Below, piece by piece: positions 24,916 to 36,900 of a DNA stretch of 64,000 nt (position 1 is the stretch's first letter; each line of letters starts with the position of its first letter). Source of the DNA: Anodontia alba (Eukaryota; Mollusca; Bivalvia; Lucinida; Lucinidae); NCBI GenBank assembly GCA_964016985.1, contig OZ024826.1, positions 66,591,523 to 66,655,522 of the forward strand, read 5' to 3'. The notes below the pieces were generated by a model, which was given only the letters and a program-made list of their open reading frames with translations, searched no databases and was not told where the DNA came from. Both the position numbers and the translations under genes were made by a program.

Positions 24916-26835
24916 CCCAAAGGCTAGTTCAGTGTATTACCGTTACTAATATAGACGTATGGTGTTGACAGCCTTTGGCTAGTTTAGTGCATTACTGTGA
25001 TGATGCCCGGAATTGGCAGCATTTGGCTAGTTCAATGTATTACTGTTAGAGATACCCGGAATTGGCGGCATTTGGTTAGTTCAAATATTACTGTTAATGA
25101 CGCTTGGTATTGCAAGCATTTGGCTAGTTCAGCATATTACTGTTAATGATGCCTGGAGTTGCCAGTTCCGCCCATACCAGGATACGTTAACACAGAACTA
25201 GTTAACGTAGCCTAGCTTACTACTATGATGATGACAGCATTTGGCTTGTTCATTTTTTACTGCCAATGATGCCCGAAATTGATAGACTGGCTGGTTCAGT
25301 GTATTACTATTCCTGGCTTATGGTGTTTGCAGCATTTGGCTAGTTCAGTGCATTAACTGTGAATGGCGCCCGGTATTAACAGCATTTGGCTAGTTCAAGT
25401 ATAACTGACAACGACGCCTGGTATGGACACCATTTCATTAGTTCTGTGTATTACTGTTAATAAAGACTGGCATCAGCAGTATTTCATCAATAGGACTGTT
25501 AATGAAGTCTGGCATTTCATTAGTCCTATTTATTACGGTTAATGTAGCCTGGAATGGCAGCATTTCATTAGATCTGTGTATTACTAAAAATGTAGCCTGG
25601 CATGGACAGCATTTCATTAGTTCTGTGTATTACTTTTATAAGGCCTGGTATGGGCAGCATTTCATCAGATCTGTCTATTACTGTTAATATAGCCAGGTAT
25701 GGGCAACATTTCGTTAGTTCTATGTAATACTGTTAATGAAGCATGATAAAGGCAGCATTTCAGTAGTCCTATGTATTACTGTTAATCCATTCACAGTATA
25801 TCATAAGTTCTGTGTATGTGTTAACATATGGGCAACATTTTTTGAGTTTCGTGTATTACTGTTAACGTAGCTTGGTATGGGTAGCATTTCATTAGTTCTT
25901 AGTATTACTGTTAATATAGCCTGATATGGGCAGAATTTCATTAGTTCTTAGTATTACTGTTAACGTAGCCTGATATGGGCAGCATTTTCTTAGTTCTGTG
26001 TTTTACTGTTGATTTAGCCTTGTATAGACAGCATTTCATTATGTCTGTGTATTATTGTTAATGAAGCCTGGTATAGGCATATTTTCATTTGTTTTGTGTA
26101 TCACTATTAGCGTAGCCTGGCATGGGCAACATTTTATTAGTTCTGCTTATGGGTTAATGTAGCCTGGTATGGGCAGCATTTCATTAGTTCCGTGTATTAA
26201 AGTTAATGTAGTCTATTATTGGGCAGCATTTCATTAGTTCTGTGTTTACGTAGCCTGGTATGGGCAGCATTTCATTATTTTTGTGTATTAGTGTTAATGA
26301 GGCCTATAATAGGCATCTTTTCATTAGTTCTGTATATAATTGTTAGTGAACCCTGGTATGGGCATTTTTGTGTATTATTGTTAACGTAGCCTGGTATGGG
26401 CAGCAGTTCATTAGTTTTATGTATAACTGTTGATTTAGCATTGTATAAGCAGCATTTCATTATTTCTGTGTATTATTGTTAATGATGCCTGGTATAGGCA
26501 TCTTTTCATTAGTTCTGTGTATCACTGTTAACGTAGCCTGGTATGGGCAGCATTTCATTAGTTCCGTCTATCACTGTTAATGTAGCCTGGTATGGGCAAC
26601 ATTTTATTAGTCCCGTGTATCATTGTAATTGTTGCCTGATATGGGCAACATTTCATTACTTCTGTATATAACTGTTAATGAGGTCTGGTATAGACAGCAT
26701 TTCATCAGTTCTGTGTATTACTGTTGTTTTAGCCTGGTATGGGCAGCATTTCATTAGTTCTGTGTAATACTTCTGATTTAGCCTGGTAGGGCAGCATTTC
26801 ATTAGTTCTGTGTATTACTGTTAATTTATATCTGG

Positions 26836-27305
26836 CGTATATCTTCTGTGTTGATCGTCTTAAGCTTACTTCCGATGTTTGGGCGCTTGGCTGAAGTAAT
26901 TCTGTTCACTCGATCGCTACTGACAAAGTCACAGTTTTAAAACTGACAGAAAATGAGCCTTATCCCTTGTTGTGCGGAATAAGCAGTCTATATGTGACAA
27001 AATAGCATTCTAATATTTTATATAAATGTTTTCAAGAGAAAGTAAATAAGACAAACCTTCACAGCGTGCAGCATTTGTTGATAATTTGAGTTCCACTTCT
27101 GCAAAACCGATAGCTCCTCCCATGGATTCCTTTTCTTGACCGCGGTTTCGCATGAGAGTGATTGGTAGGCATGCTAATGAAGTCTTGGCGTGTGGCGGCC
27201 TTAGAACGTCTTTCCCGCCACCCCCCCCCCCCCCCCCCCGTACATCACCATAGTGCACATTATATTTCATGTCCTTTGGAATAATTGGACCTATTGTGGT
27301 ATATT
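26836..27305. other. Spacer with a C19 run
   Basis: No gene recognised. An uninterrupted C run lies at 27221-27239. Confidence 0.6.
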
Positions 27306-27309
27306 TGAA

Positions 27310-27505
27310 AATGGAGTTCTGCTCATGTAAACGCTAGAAGGCATAAGCAGAGTTGCAACTGAAGAGTCTAATAAAACCGAGACTCCCATTTTCTAATCCA
27401 TAGTGTGTTCTTTGTTTCCAAAGGAAGTTTTTGACGTTCATTGGAAAAGAAAATGTCGGTTTAGTTGTAAAAGGTTTGGAATTTCTAGATTAGAAAATTT
27501 AGTTG
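27310..27505 (+). repeat. Dispersed repeat family D, copy 4
   Basis: This copy runs further downstream than the first three. 'gaagtttttgacgttcattg' and 'gaaaatgtcggtttagttgt' recur at 28241-28320. Confidence 0.8.
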
Positions 27506-27609
27506 TCGGGTGCATCATGGTTATTGAGGTTCAATATCCCAAGTTTAGTTTATCTCATATACTGAATTCCAATACTGACAACATCTCTTTGTATTTAAAC
27601 CAGTTGTGT

Positions 27610-27610
<1 letters not shown>

Positions 27611-27648
<38 letters not shown>

Positions 27649-27662
27649 TACACACACACACA

Positions 27663-27757
<95 letters not shown>

Positions 27758-27782
27758 CACATAAACACACATAAACACACAC
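27611..27782. repeat. (CT)n(CA)n microsatellite
   Basis: A CT run at 27611-27632 is followed by CA to about 27782 with few interruptions. The Thr-His and Val-Cys frames across it are artefacts. Confidence 0.98.
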
Positions 27783-28212
27783 GACTTGAACAGGCACATT
27801 TTGATGTATACAACCGTTTTTGAGAAAAAAAGAAAACAAATAGAATGTGAGTATTCTTTGCAATACATATATTTCAGGTCTAAACATACTTTAATCGAGT
27901 TATTTCAAAATTGATGGGAAAATCGTTGCCATATTGAAACAGTTTACTAAGAGCCTTTAAAGTAGTTTGGGTCAGACGTTCAGGTCTTTCAGAAATGAAT
28001 AATGTAATTAACGGCTTCTTATGTCGTCCGTTATAAATTGGTCGGTAAATCAAACAAAAGGCACAGACTACAAGATGTCAATAAATAACCTCATCATGTA
28101 AAGGTGTTTCTTTGTATTAAAGTTTTAATATCTTCCGTCTCAGACTGTCAACAACTTACTGGGAATTGATATCTATGTCGATATCAAAATAACCTTGATA
28201 TACTATTATATG

Positions 28213-28330
28213 TTTCTAATCCACAGTGTGTTCTTTGTTTCCAAAGGAAGTTTTTGACGTTCATTGGAAAAGAAAATGTCGGTTTAGGTGTGAAAGGTTT
28301 GGATTTCTAGTTTAGAAAATTTAGTTGAAG
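28213..28330 (+). repeat. Dispersed repeat family D, copy 5 (partial)
   Basis: It starts at 'tttctaatccacagtgtgtt' and matches 27388-27505 closely. It lies about 65 bp upstream of the host exon, inside the presumed intron. Confidence 0.8.
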
Positions 28331-28392
28331 GTGAAAACTTACATAGTGTACAAATTTTGATGTGATAGTAATTGGGTTTATTATCATTTCAG

Positions 28393-28493
28393 ATCTCATA
28401 CCTCGGAGTATCCGAACCGGTTTGAGAACGCTTCTGAAGCCATAGAGAGGCTTTTAGAAAGCTATGATATTAGACTTCGACCTAATTTTGCCG
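28393..28493 (+). CDS. Exon of a GABA-A-type Cys-loop ligand-gated channel
   Basis: One internal exon of 101 bp. It is preceded by a pyrimidine-rich 'ttattatcatttcag' acceptor and followed by a consensus 'gtaagtat' donor. Only one frame is open. It encodes 33 full codons that include ASEAIERLLESYDIRLRPNF, with a split Gly codon (phase 1) at the donor. The phrase YDIRLRP-N/D-F-G near the N-terminus of the mature extracellular domain is characteristic of GABA-A/RDL/histamine-type chloride channel subunits, and an intron at this Gly is familiar from GABA-A genes. The protein would be a plasma-membrane anion channel subunit; this exon belongs to the ligand-binding domain. Neighbouring exons were not found, which fits large introns packed with transposons. 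The exact subunit is undetermined. Confidence 0.75.
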
Positions 28494-28499
28494 GTAAGT

Positions 28500-28903
28500 A
28501 TTAGCCAAAAATAGATATTTACATGTTTAAATATTCACTTCCGTGGGACCCTGAAAGACTTTACTGGTGCATATAACCATAAACAACCTTTGCAAATATT
28601 ATTTATATGTTCACTGTTAGCTCAGTTAAGCTAAGATTCATTCCCACAATACTTCCCAAATGCAATAATGGTATGAGGAAGCCGGTAATAAATATTGATT
28701 CTCGATGAAAATGTTGTACAGCCTTTAATGGTCAATTGTACTTTCCATGATTGTGGTCACGAACAGAGGCATATACTCTTAGTCTTGAAAGTCATTTAAA
28801 AAAAGGTAAGAGTCAAGTCCAGGGAGTCAAGTCTTATAGAAGACCACTGTTCTGTGTTTACAATAAATAATTAGAATATAATCGGGGCAAAAGGCAAAAA
28901 AAA

Positions 28904-28939
<36 letters not shown>

Positions 28940-29435
28940 AGTTAGGAATCAAGTGATGTGGGTCTCACATCTATACAGATTGTTAAATTTTAACTTAACT
29001 AAACGAATACTGTCAGTATTATGCTTTTGTTTAGAGCCAAAGTTAAATATTCTTTCCTCTTTAGAGGACGTAACAGATCTACCCTGGGAAACTAAGTGCT
29101 CAATTTGTCCATTAAAAGCAAAATCACGGATCTTATCCGGTAAAGGATTTATTGTTACAAACATAAGTTTACTCATTTAAGACCAAACGAAAGGAACCAG
29201 TCATATTAAAATTTAACATGAGTGTGTCCAAAACATGACACTGTTGATTTCCTATAGTAAATTATAACTACTTTCTTCAATTTAGGGATTGTCAGTATTT
29301 AAACCCTGTACCAGTCTTTCATTTCAAACATGATGTATTGAAATTTCAGGCGTAAAATACATTGCAGAATGAATATGGGTTAAAGCAGAAATTAAGTAAT
29401 TTGTCTGAAAGATACGTATTCCTTCTATACACAGT
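28500..29435. other. Presumed intron, no further exon seen
   Basis: It contains an A-rich tract (28888-28936). Both strands are open over 28950-29180, but neither product resembles a known family and no splice sites frame them convincingly. Confidence 0.4.
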
Positions 29436-29439
29436 TGAA

Positions 29440-29620
29440 GCTTAGCACTCTATAAGCTAAATCATCTGCTGAAAAAAAAAAAGATATGTTTCTTATTTTT
29501 TTTTACAGAATTTCGGCTTAACATTTCATTCTTATTCTTTTCAATGGAGACAATTCGAATGACATATGAATTTTTTTTTCTGCGAAACATAAAAGAAATA
29601 GTTAAAATCGGCTGTTATAT
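29440..29620. repeat. Foldback family F, diverged copy
   Basis: 'ttagcactctataagc', 'ggcttaacatttcattct' and 'ggagacaattcgaatgacat' echo the arms at 2640-2900 and 59440-59650. Identity is low. Confidence 0.4.
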
Positions 29621-29994
29621 GGTCCGCAAGTATTTTTTTTCCAAAACGCTAGTGTGTTGCTTCAGTAATTGCATGTACGCATATGCCGCACATGATTGCA
29701 TATGTATCAAGATTCACTGAACTAAAACAAATGACTCCAGTTATTTCACTTAGAACTGTCAAATTACCTCTGACGTGTACTCAAATAATATGTGCCACGT
29801 AAATTAGCAGTTTAGCGATATATTTGTTTGTTTGTTTTTTTGGGGGTTTTTTTATGGGTTTTTTGTTGTTGTTGTTTTTTTGCTTTAACAGTATTTTATT
29901 TGTATGGGTAAGAAAGACAAGAAAAAAGAGATTCAGATGAAGTTTAATGGCGTTTGTAGATTTGTATTTCAATAGGAAATAAAAACGTGAAACG

Positions 29995-30160
29995 ATAATA
30001 CCCCGCCATTATCGTCTGGTGGGCGGATAACTCTGTCAAAAGTTGATGTACTTTGCCCATTTACAACCCCAAACCAGATCTCCATAATATCAATGCACAT
30101 ACCAAGTTTAAAATCCATTGATTTATCGTCCGGACGTGTGGCGGGCAGATAACTGTCAAA
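29995..30160 (-). repeat. Dispersed repeat family G, copy 2 (inverted)
   Basis: 'ataataccccgccattatcg' is the reverse complement of the opening of 6500-7090. It is followed by 'ccccaaaccagatctccata' and 'ttatcgtccggacg', matching the 150-bp unit. Confidence 0.7.
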
Positions 30161-30995
30161 AATGGTTGAAAGGCCTGGTATGATAACCCATATATTTGGT
30201 CCCCAGAAAATCCGTTTTGTAAAAGTTCTTTTGTGATGGCAAAATTATGTATACTGCAATGATCTAACATCAAATGAAACAAACATCATAAAAATAACTT
30301 GGACACTCATAAATTGTGTTTTTTTTACCTTGACTCTATCCCTACCCGCAGCTGATTTTGACTAAAATGGCGAATTTCGTCACCTTCGAGGCTTTCAAAA
30401 TATATCAGCCCAGGCTCCAGCACAATTAATATTTATATACAGATAAGGTTTTGATATGTCAACATGTGGTGAAAAAAAATAATTGTGCTGGAAAATTGGC
30501 TCTATGTAAATTTGTAATTTTTTCTAACCAAACTTGCAAATTCTATAATATTTTGCAAGGCGTTTCAACAAAACAATGGCCATATCTTCGCTCAAAATTA
30601 ATAAATGTTGTGGGTACTCATTTTTTTCATTTAGGATCCAAGGAATAATTTGGTACATGTTTAATTTTGATTTGGTGATTTGGTGATTTTCTTCTTTTTT
30701 TTTTTTTCGTTTTTCGATTCTTGCTATGATAAGTGGGTGGGGTATCTTGGTATGCCTCGCTTAGTGTACAAATGGTTAACAGGGTTATCTGACACATGAG
30801 TGCACCAGAGGAAAGCTATAATCAAGTGCTCTGAAAAGCATTTCGTAATGCTTTTTTCCTTCAAATTGTTAAATTCATTGACAATATACAGGTGTATCAG
30901 AAATCATGTTATTCTGAGAATGCACGAAAACGAAACAATTTATCTTAGTAAAACTAACATAAACTAACAAAACAATGTATACTGAAGAGAAATTG
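30161..30995. other. Spacer without recognised genes
   Basis: AT-rich. Nothing recognised beyond a T run near 30700. Confidence 0.45.
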
Positions 30996-30999
30996 AATG

Positions 31000-31200
31000 G
31001 GGGCCAAAAATGGCCCTTATCATACAAGGTCCTTTGCCCATTGGCAGTCCCAAATCAGATATCTACCAAGTTTGATTGATGTTTACTCATGTTATCATCC
31101 GGAAACGAAATACGGACGAACGGACGAACATACGACAGACGGACGGACAGACACACGGACGCCCAACGTGAAACCATAATACCCCGCTACTATCGTACGA
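31000..31200 (-). repeat. Dispersed repeat family G, copy 3 (inverted)
   Basis: 'tcatccggaaacgaaatacg', a (ACGG)n-like run and 'cgcccaacgtgaaaccataa' then 'taccccgctactatcg' match the opening of 6500-6600 in reverse complement. Confidence 0.75.
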
Positions 31201-31204
31201 CCGT

Positions 31205-31955
31205 GTATAAAAAAGATATAAAGAATACGATTTGTTAGGTCAGTCATAAAAATAATACCTTCAGGTGAGAGTAAGATGTCAGAAGTATATAAAGAGATCG
31301 CAGGGAAACAGAACAATACACTATTAGATACATAAATAGAGGAGCAAGAAAGAAATTAGACTGGCTCCCATCTAACTGATAAGTAAATCAATACAACTCT
31401 ATATTTTACAAAAATCCAATCTTTTGGAATGTCCTTCTTTCTCATTTGGCTGATCAGTTAGACTGGTAAAGTTTGTAAGATTTATTGCTAGCTGATTTTC
31501 CCTGGATCATTCGCAACAACCACAAATCGCTTATAATTACAAGATCTTAATCAGCAGATGGTCTGATTTGCCATGGTTTATTTAATTGCCGACCTTATCT
31601 CAAGAGATCTCCCTGCTGATGTTTCAAACAAAAGGCAGTACATATTTATGCTGATCTGATGACCAACAGAGTTGATTACCAAGTTAACCAAGTTTAAGAA
31701 TGATTACCAAGTTTAAGAATGTAAAGGGATTCTTTCTTAGAATCTGTGTATTATGTGAAGATTTTTCTTTGATAGAATTAATGTAAGAGTGTGGTGATGT
31801 CTGTTTAACTGAAGAGGTGTTTTGAAAGTCAAGTAGTATTTAGTTTCTTTAGATAAAGTTTATATCTCTATAGGATTAATATGGCATACAGTATCCATAA
31901 ATCTATGTACATTAGCCCTTAAAGTGCTAATCACAACTGCAACAGATGACATTTG
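31205..31955. other. Spacer without recognised features
   Basis: No gene or repeat recognised. Confidence 0.45.
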
Positions 31956-31960
31956 TTTTG

Positions 31961-32039
31961 AGAAAATAAGGCTTGGCATTTTATATGAATCTTCTGCCTA
32001 GCAGATGACTCACATAAAATGCCAAGTTTTATTTTTCTC
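31961..32039. repeat. ~79-bp hairpin
   Basis: 'cttggcattttatatga' pairs with 'cacataaaatgccaag', extended by aaaataa/ttattttt flanks. The loop is about 20 nt. Probably a small foldback insertion. Confidence 0.65.
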
Positions 32040-32206
32040 TGAAAAATATAATAAAAAATGAATGTTGCCCACTACAATTTTGCCTAGGGTTATTATATTA
32101 TGAACATGTGTATTATAGTTTATACAAAATGACGTCTGCTACAAATTCAGGTGTCAGATAACTGACCTTTTTAAAAGTAGATATATTATTACATTAATAT
32201 ATAAGA

Positions 32207-32361
<155 letters not shown>

Positions 32362-32567
32362 TACGTGGCAAAAAAAGTTAGGGATATTTGTATGTATGGT
32401 GAAATAAAAGGAAACTAAGACATACCTGAAATCTGAAATTGATATATTTGATTACATCATTTCACTTACAGACAAAAATCCATCCGTTGGAGTCTGTAGC
32501 ACTAGATGCGAATGAGAAAATTTGTATGGAAGATCACTAGGGTCATCAATAAAACCTCACAAATCTG

Positions 32568-33020
32568 TCAATATCGCGTATGTCCACCTGTTTTATCTAT
32601 GCAGGCCACACAACGACGACGCATACTCCTGATGAGTCTGGCAATCTGTAGCTGGGGTATCCTCCTCCACTCCTCCTGCAAGGCTGCGCCCAAATCTTGG
32701 AACGTTCTTGGTCGTGGAACTCTCTGTCGTACTCGCTGGCCGAGAATGTACCAAACATGCTCGATTGGCGACAAGTCAGGGGATCGAGCAGGCCAGTCGA
32801 GATGATCCACATTGTTCTGCTGCAGGAACTGCTGTACTATCCTCGCCCGATGAGGTCTTGCGTTGTCATCCTGCAGTACTACGTGGTACCATAAGACTTC
32901 CTCCCCCATACCGGTCATGTTCAACAGTGGCGCAGTTCGCTGTGAAGTCGATTCCGCACGGTTTGAACAGACTTTCTTATTCCAGTTCTTGAGAGACGTT
33001 CGCGCAGTTGTTTGGCGCTT
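32568..33020 (-). pseudogene. Tc1-like transposase, internally deleted minus-strand copy
   Basis: The minus strand reads an N-terminal SVQTVRNRLHS. It then jumps to EHDRYGGGSLMV, then to HVVLQDDNARPHRARIVQQF (second catalytic Asp) and SPDLSPIEHVW (Glu), and ends CVACIDKTGGHTRY. Two deletions therefore remove the first catalytic Asp block and the central core. From the last block on, the sequence matches the plus copy almost exactly. Confidence 0.88.
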
Positions 33021-33762
33021 ACTGGAACAAGAGTGTCTGTTCAAACCGTGCGGAATCGACTTCACAGCGCTGGACTTAGAGCTCGGCGACCTTACGTTGG
33101 GGTGCCACTTTCCCAGAGACATAGACAAGCCAGGCTAGCATGGACAAGGCAGAATCGTCGATGGACTAACCAACAATGGCCGACTGTACTCTTTACCGAC
33201 GAGTCACGGTTTCTGCTGGATATGCTTGACAGACGACGTCGCGTTTGGCGTCGCAGAGGTGAGAGGTACGCGAACTGCGCCATTGTTGAACATGACCGGT
33301 ATGGAGGAGGAAGTCTTATGGTATGGGGCGGCATATCTTTTCGTTCCCGTACAGAGCTGCTTGTGCTTAACGGAACTCTGACAGGCCAACGCTACATCAA
33401 TGAAGTGCTACAGCCGGTTGTTCTGCATTTTGTTCAACAACACCACGTAGTGCTGCAGGATGACAACGCAAAGACCTCATCGGGCGAGGATAGTACAGCA
33501 GTTCCTGCAGCAGAACAATGTGGATCATCTCGACTGGCCTGCTCGATCCCCTGACTTGTCGCCAATCGAGCATGTTTGGTACATTCTCGGCCAGCGTGTA
33601 CGACAGAGAGTTCCACGACCAAGAACGCTCCATGCTTTGGGCGCAGCCTTGCAGGAGGAGTGGAGGAGGATACCCCAGCTACAGATTGCCAGACTCATCA
33701 GGAGTATGCGTCGTCGTTGTGTGGCCTGCATAGATGCAACAGGTGGACATACGCGATATTGA
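33012..33762 (+). pseudogene. Tc1-like transposase, plus-strand copy, one frameshift
   Basis: The frame from 33012 includes VSVQTVRNRLHSAGLRARRP (HTH end), LAWTRQNRRW, VLFTDESRF (first Asp), YGGGSLMVWGGIS and HHVVLQDDNA (second Asp). An extra A in 'gcaaagacc' (about 33469-33473; the minus copy has one A fewer) shifts the frame. The rest runs in the frame from 33460: RPHRARIVQQF, then SPDLSPIEHVW (Glu), to a stop at 33762. The spacing of second Asp to Glu is 34 (DD34E). The paired N-terminal HTH is largely missing because the 5' end was lost at the junction. Confidence 0.9.
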
Positions 33763-33969
33763 CAGATTTGTGAGGTTTTATTGGTGACCCTAGTGATCTT
33801 CCACACAAATTTTCTCATTCACTTCTAGTGCTACAGACTCCAACGGATAGATTTTTGTCTGTAAATGAAATGATGTAATCAAATATATCAATTTCAGATT
33901 TCAGATATGTCTTAGTTTCCTTTTATTTCACCATACATACAAATATCCCTAACTTTTTTTGCCACGTAT

Positions 33970-36900
33970 ATGTATTATGCCCCCAACTATGTGCTTGTCC
34001 ATACAAAGTGTCAAAGTTGAAAAACGGAATAAATCTTACAACATTAATCCAATATTTTTTTTCTTCAAAAGTTAATCGGGTGATGTACTCATCATCCCCA
34101 ATAAACTTTCAAGACTCCAGCTCAAATATTATTCGAGATATCTTGCTCACAAGATTTCATTATGCCCCATAGGCTTACAATATATGAGTCGAAAAAGGAA
34201 CATAACCCCGGAATCACAAGTCTGGCGGAAAAAATGAACCTATGGGCCAGGATTGTCTCTCCTGAGTAAAACAGCCATTGCATACCGTATTTACTCTAAG
34301 TATTTGGAAACCTTATCTACTTACCATACTTGTCCTAAAGTTTGAACACATCCATTCTACTACCTCTTGATGTGTCTAAAATATTTCTGTATGGCAAACA
34401 ATGTAGATCCTAATCTGATGCCACATTCTGATCTGGGTCTACACTGTTTGCAAAAGCCTGTATGTCCCAATACTTAGGGTTTACTACAGCATCTGCAGAT
34501 GTCATGCAACATTCTTCCAGTATTGCCACGACAACTAGGTCATAAAGACCGTACATTTAAAAAGGTCAAAGGTCATCCTAGTATCACCACTTGAACGAAC
34601 TTGGTAGACCTTGAGTCCCCAATGATATACATACCAAGATTCAGCTGGTCATGTGTTTCCGAGAAGGCGTTTTAAGATAACGCGATTTTATACATCATGT
34701 ATATAGCCCAGGGACCATGGCAAATAACCCTCAAGGGACAAATGTTTTTTATTGTTACAAAAAGTTTTATTCCTTTAATCATATATTGTAAGTTTCAGCC
34801 CTTAATACATTTTGAGAACATTTTTCAACATTTTCCCCATACAAATGTATAGGGACGCAAATTTGACCTTGCCTAAAAAATCAAAGATAATCCTAGGATT
34901 ATCATTTGAACACTGGTAGTCCTTACGTCCCCAATGCTGTTTACCAAGATTCAGCCTCAAAGCTTTCTTGGTGCTGGCGAAGAAGATTTTTAAGTGTTTC
35001 TTTTTTTAATATGTATGTGCATGGCGTCCATCTTGTTCAATAGTGCAGAACCTTTGAACAAATTGTCAATACCCCTTCGACAGAAGACCCCATGTGAATC
35101 TGATGAAAATTGGGCAAGCGGTTACAGAGAAGAAGACGTTGAAAGATTCAATGTTGATGCTCGCCTAAACTTTAGAGAATGTTTAGGGGAAATATATGTC
35201 TATACAAATCTGTCAGTTGCCGCTGCTTATGACTACAAGTAGAAGACTTTGTAGTTTCGTGAAAACTATTGTTATTCTTTACAGAGTCCTAAACAGTCTA
35301 TTGACTAGTTTCGATATTTTACTAGAAAACAGACACAGATACTTTACTGATCCTCTACTGATCATTAGCAACATTCGAAACATTAGTACTGTTTAGAACT
35401 AATCTAACAGCAAAGTTTGAACTGTCTTCGAGAATATCATAAAGTTAACTATCTTCGTAAATATCACAAATTCTTAGTTTACCAACGTATACAAGGGAAC
35501 AGACACTTGTGCACAAGAGCAAAAGCTTCTCTGTTCACATATTTATCTTGCGGCAATCTTCTTGCACCCTTGATATGCTACAGATATAGATCCTCTTTCA
35601 GAAAGCGTTCCGATCAATACCAGCCAAATCAATCTGCTTTTATTAATATTTACTGCATAATATATAGCTCACAAAGACAAGATATGATCTAGTTTCCTGA
35701 CAAATTAGGTTCTTGAACAATGGTCTAGGAATAATATCAAGAACAGCAAACACAGATCATTGTAGAGCGGAGTTTTCTTTCCAACGGAATACACTTTATT
35801 CTGGAAAACTTGTATATGCTAGACATTCAAACGAACTGATAGTAAATAATATTGTGGGAAACGTACGGGAATAGCTGCTTTCAAAACTATGGCTGCTCAA
35901 ATTACTATTAGCCTCTCTGTTAGATTAGCACATCACACATAATAAATGAGAATGGAAACATTGACATTTTAAAAAATATTTGATGCGCAACGCAAATAAA
36001 GGGTCTTTATGTCATATGCGAAGAGCGGGTCTTATTCATGTGGGTCTTACTCTGTTCGTCGATACAGGTTTAATTAATTTTGACAGCGGACAACAAAGCC
36101 TCTGGTCAGACTGCGGGATTGCCTGATGCGGCATGAAACGTTGATTGCTTGAGCTCAGTTTTCTATTACTTCCTGAAAAGAAAGAGTGGTACTTCGTTTG
36201 AATCGCTTTCAAAGGATAAGCTTAATTCTTGTTTTCTAGGAAAAAAAAAATAAGAGCAATAAGATAACAATATGATAATCATATTGTTTCTCGTCCACAC
36301 ATATTGGTGTACAGTTAGCAAATGGTTAAATATATAAAAGAGCTGTTTTATAATAAAAATTACACAGTAGCTTTTATGAAGTTGCTCTGAAGAGCATATA
36401 TGTGTACCTTTCGTGACGTTATGTAAGTGTATTTCATCCACAAAAAAAAACTATTATAACCGTGTTTGGTGTCAAAGTAAACAATTGTGTTAAACAAAAA
36501 GCACGATTTTTGCTTTTCGTGATCAGACACGAAACCACAAATGATAAAGTATTGCGTTTACCTAAGTCAGAAAATAGTCTATTATTATATTGCGTAGGAC
36601 AATCATTGAAGTAAACCCAGCGATTATTCATTAAATATTCTTCTCCATTTTTAGCAAACCTGAACCAAGGGCTAAATTTGAGTTGCCCGTCCGTTCACAC
36701 ATTTAGAACTCCTGTGAAACCGCTTAGCTGATTTTGATCAAACTTCTTATGTCGCCACTGATAGGCCATTGAAACTTTGTTCAAATGATATTAGATTCAG
36801 TAAGACCTCAAGATCGTGGAAACATCACAAAAAGTGATCGATGACAGCACTAAGTGATCGCCAGCCATTTAGGGGAATGTATACACTTTCAAGGGAGACC

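Larger units (their letters stand above)
23405..26835 (+). repeat. ~50-bp satellite array, interrupted by a Tc1 relic
   Basis: About five units precede and roughly forty follow the Tc1 insertion. The unit reads 'gtattactgttaatg', then 'gcctggtatgggcagcattt', then either 'ggctagttcagt' (units nearest the insertion) or 'cattagttctgt' (the 3' two-thirds). Spacing varies from about 46 to 55 bp, with many small indels. There are no unique spacers between conserved repeats, so it is not CRISPR-like. Open frames across it are repeat artefacts. Confidence 0.93.
32364..33966. mobile_element. Tc1-like element built of two copies joined 5'-to-5'
   Basis: The outer ends are perfect inverted repeats starting CGTGGCAAAAAAAGTTAGGG. 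TA duplications lie at 32362-32363 and 33967-33968. The left ~535 bp is the inverted duplicate of the right ~530 bp, so both ends derive from the transposon's 3' end. Around 32940-33070 a second palindrome holds the transposase N-terminal segment in both directions. The left (minus) copy is internally deleted; the right (plus) copy is longer. The fused unit has matching TIRs and TA duplications, so it may have transposed as one element. Confidence 0.9.

Noticed and set aside
25502..25687. 61-codon frame in the satellite
   Set aside because: Chance opening of satellite units; not conserved between units.
23405..26835. CRISPR-like array
   Set aside because: Units are contiguous diverged satellite repeats with no unique spacers, in a eukaryotic genome.
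27555..27887. Cys-Val / Thr-His repeat proteins
   Set aside because: Translations of the (CT)n(CA)n microsatellite. The Tyr-Ile frames at 11650-11870 and 32154-32371 are rejected for the same reason.
28949..29180. Both-strand open frames of 75 codons near the channel exon
   Set aside because: Neither resembles a Cys-loop receptor or any other family; overlapping open frames on both strands suggest chance.
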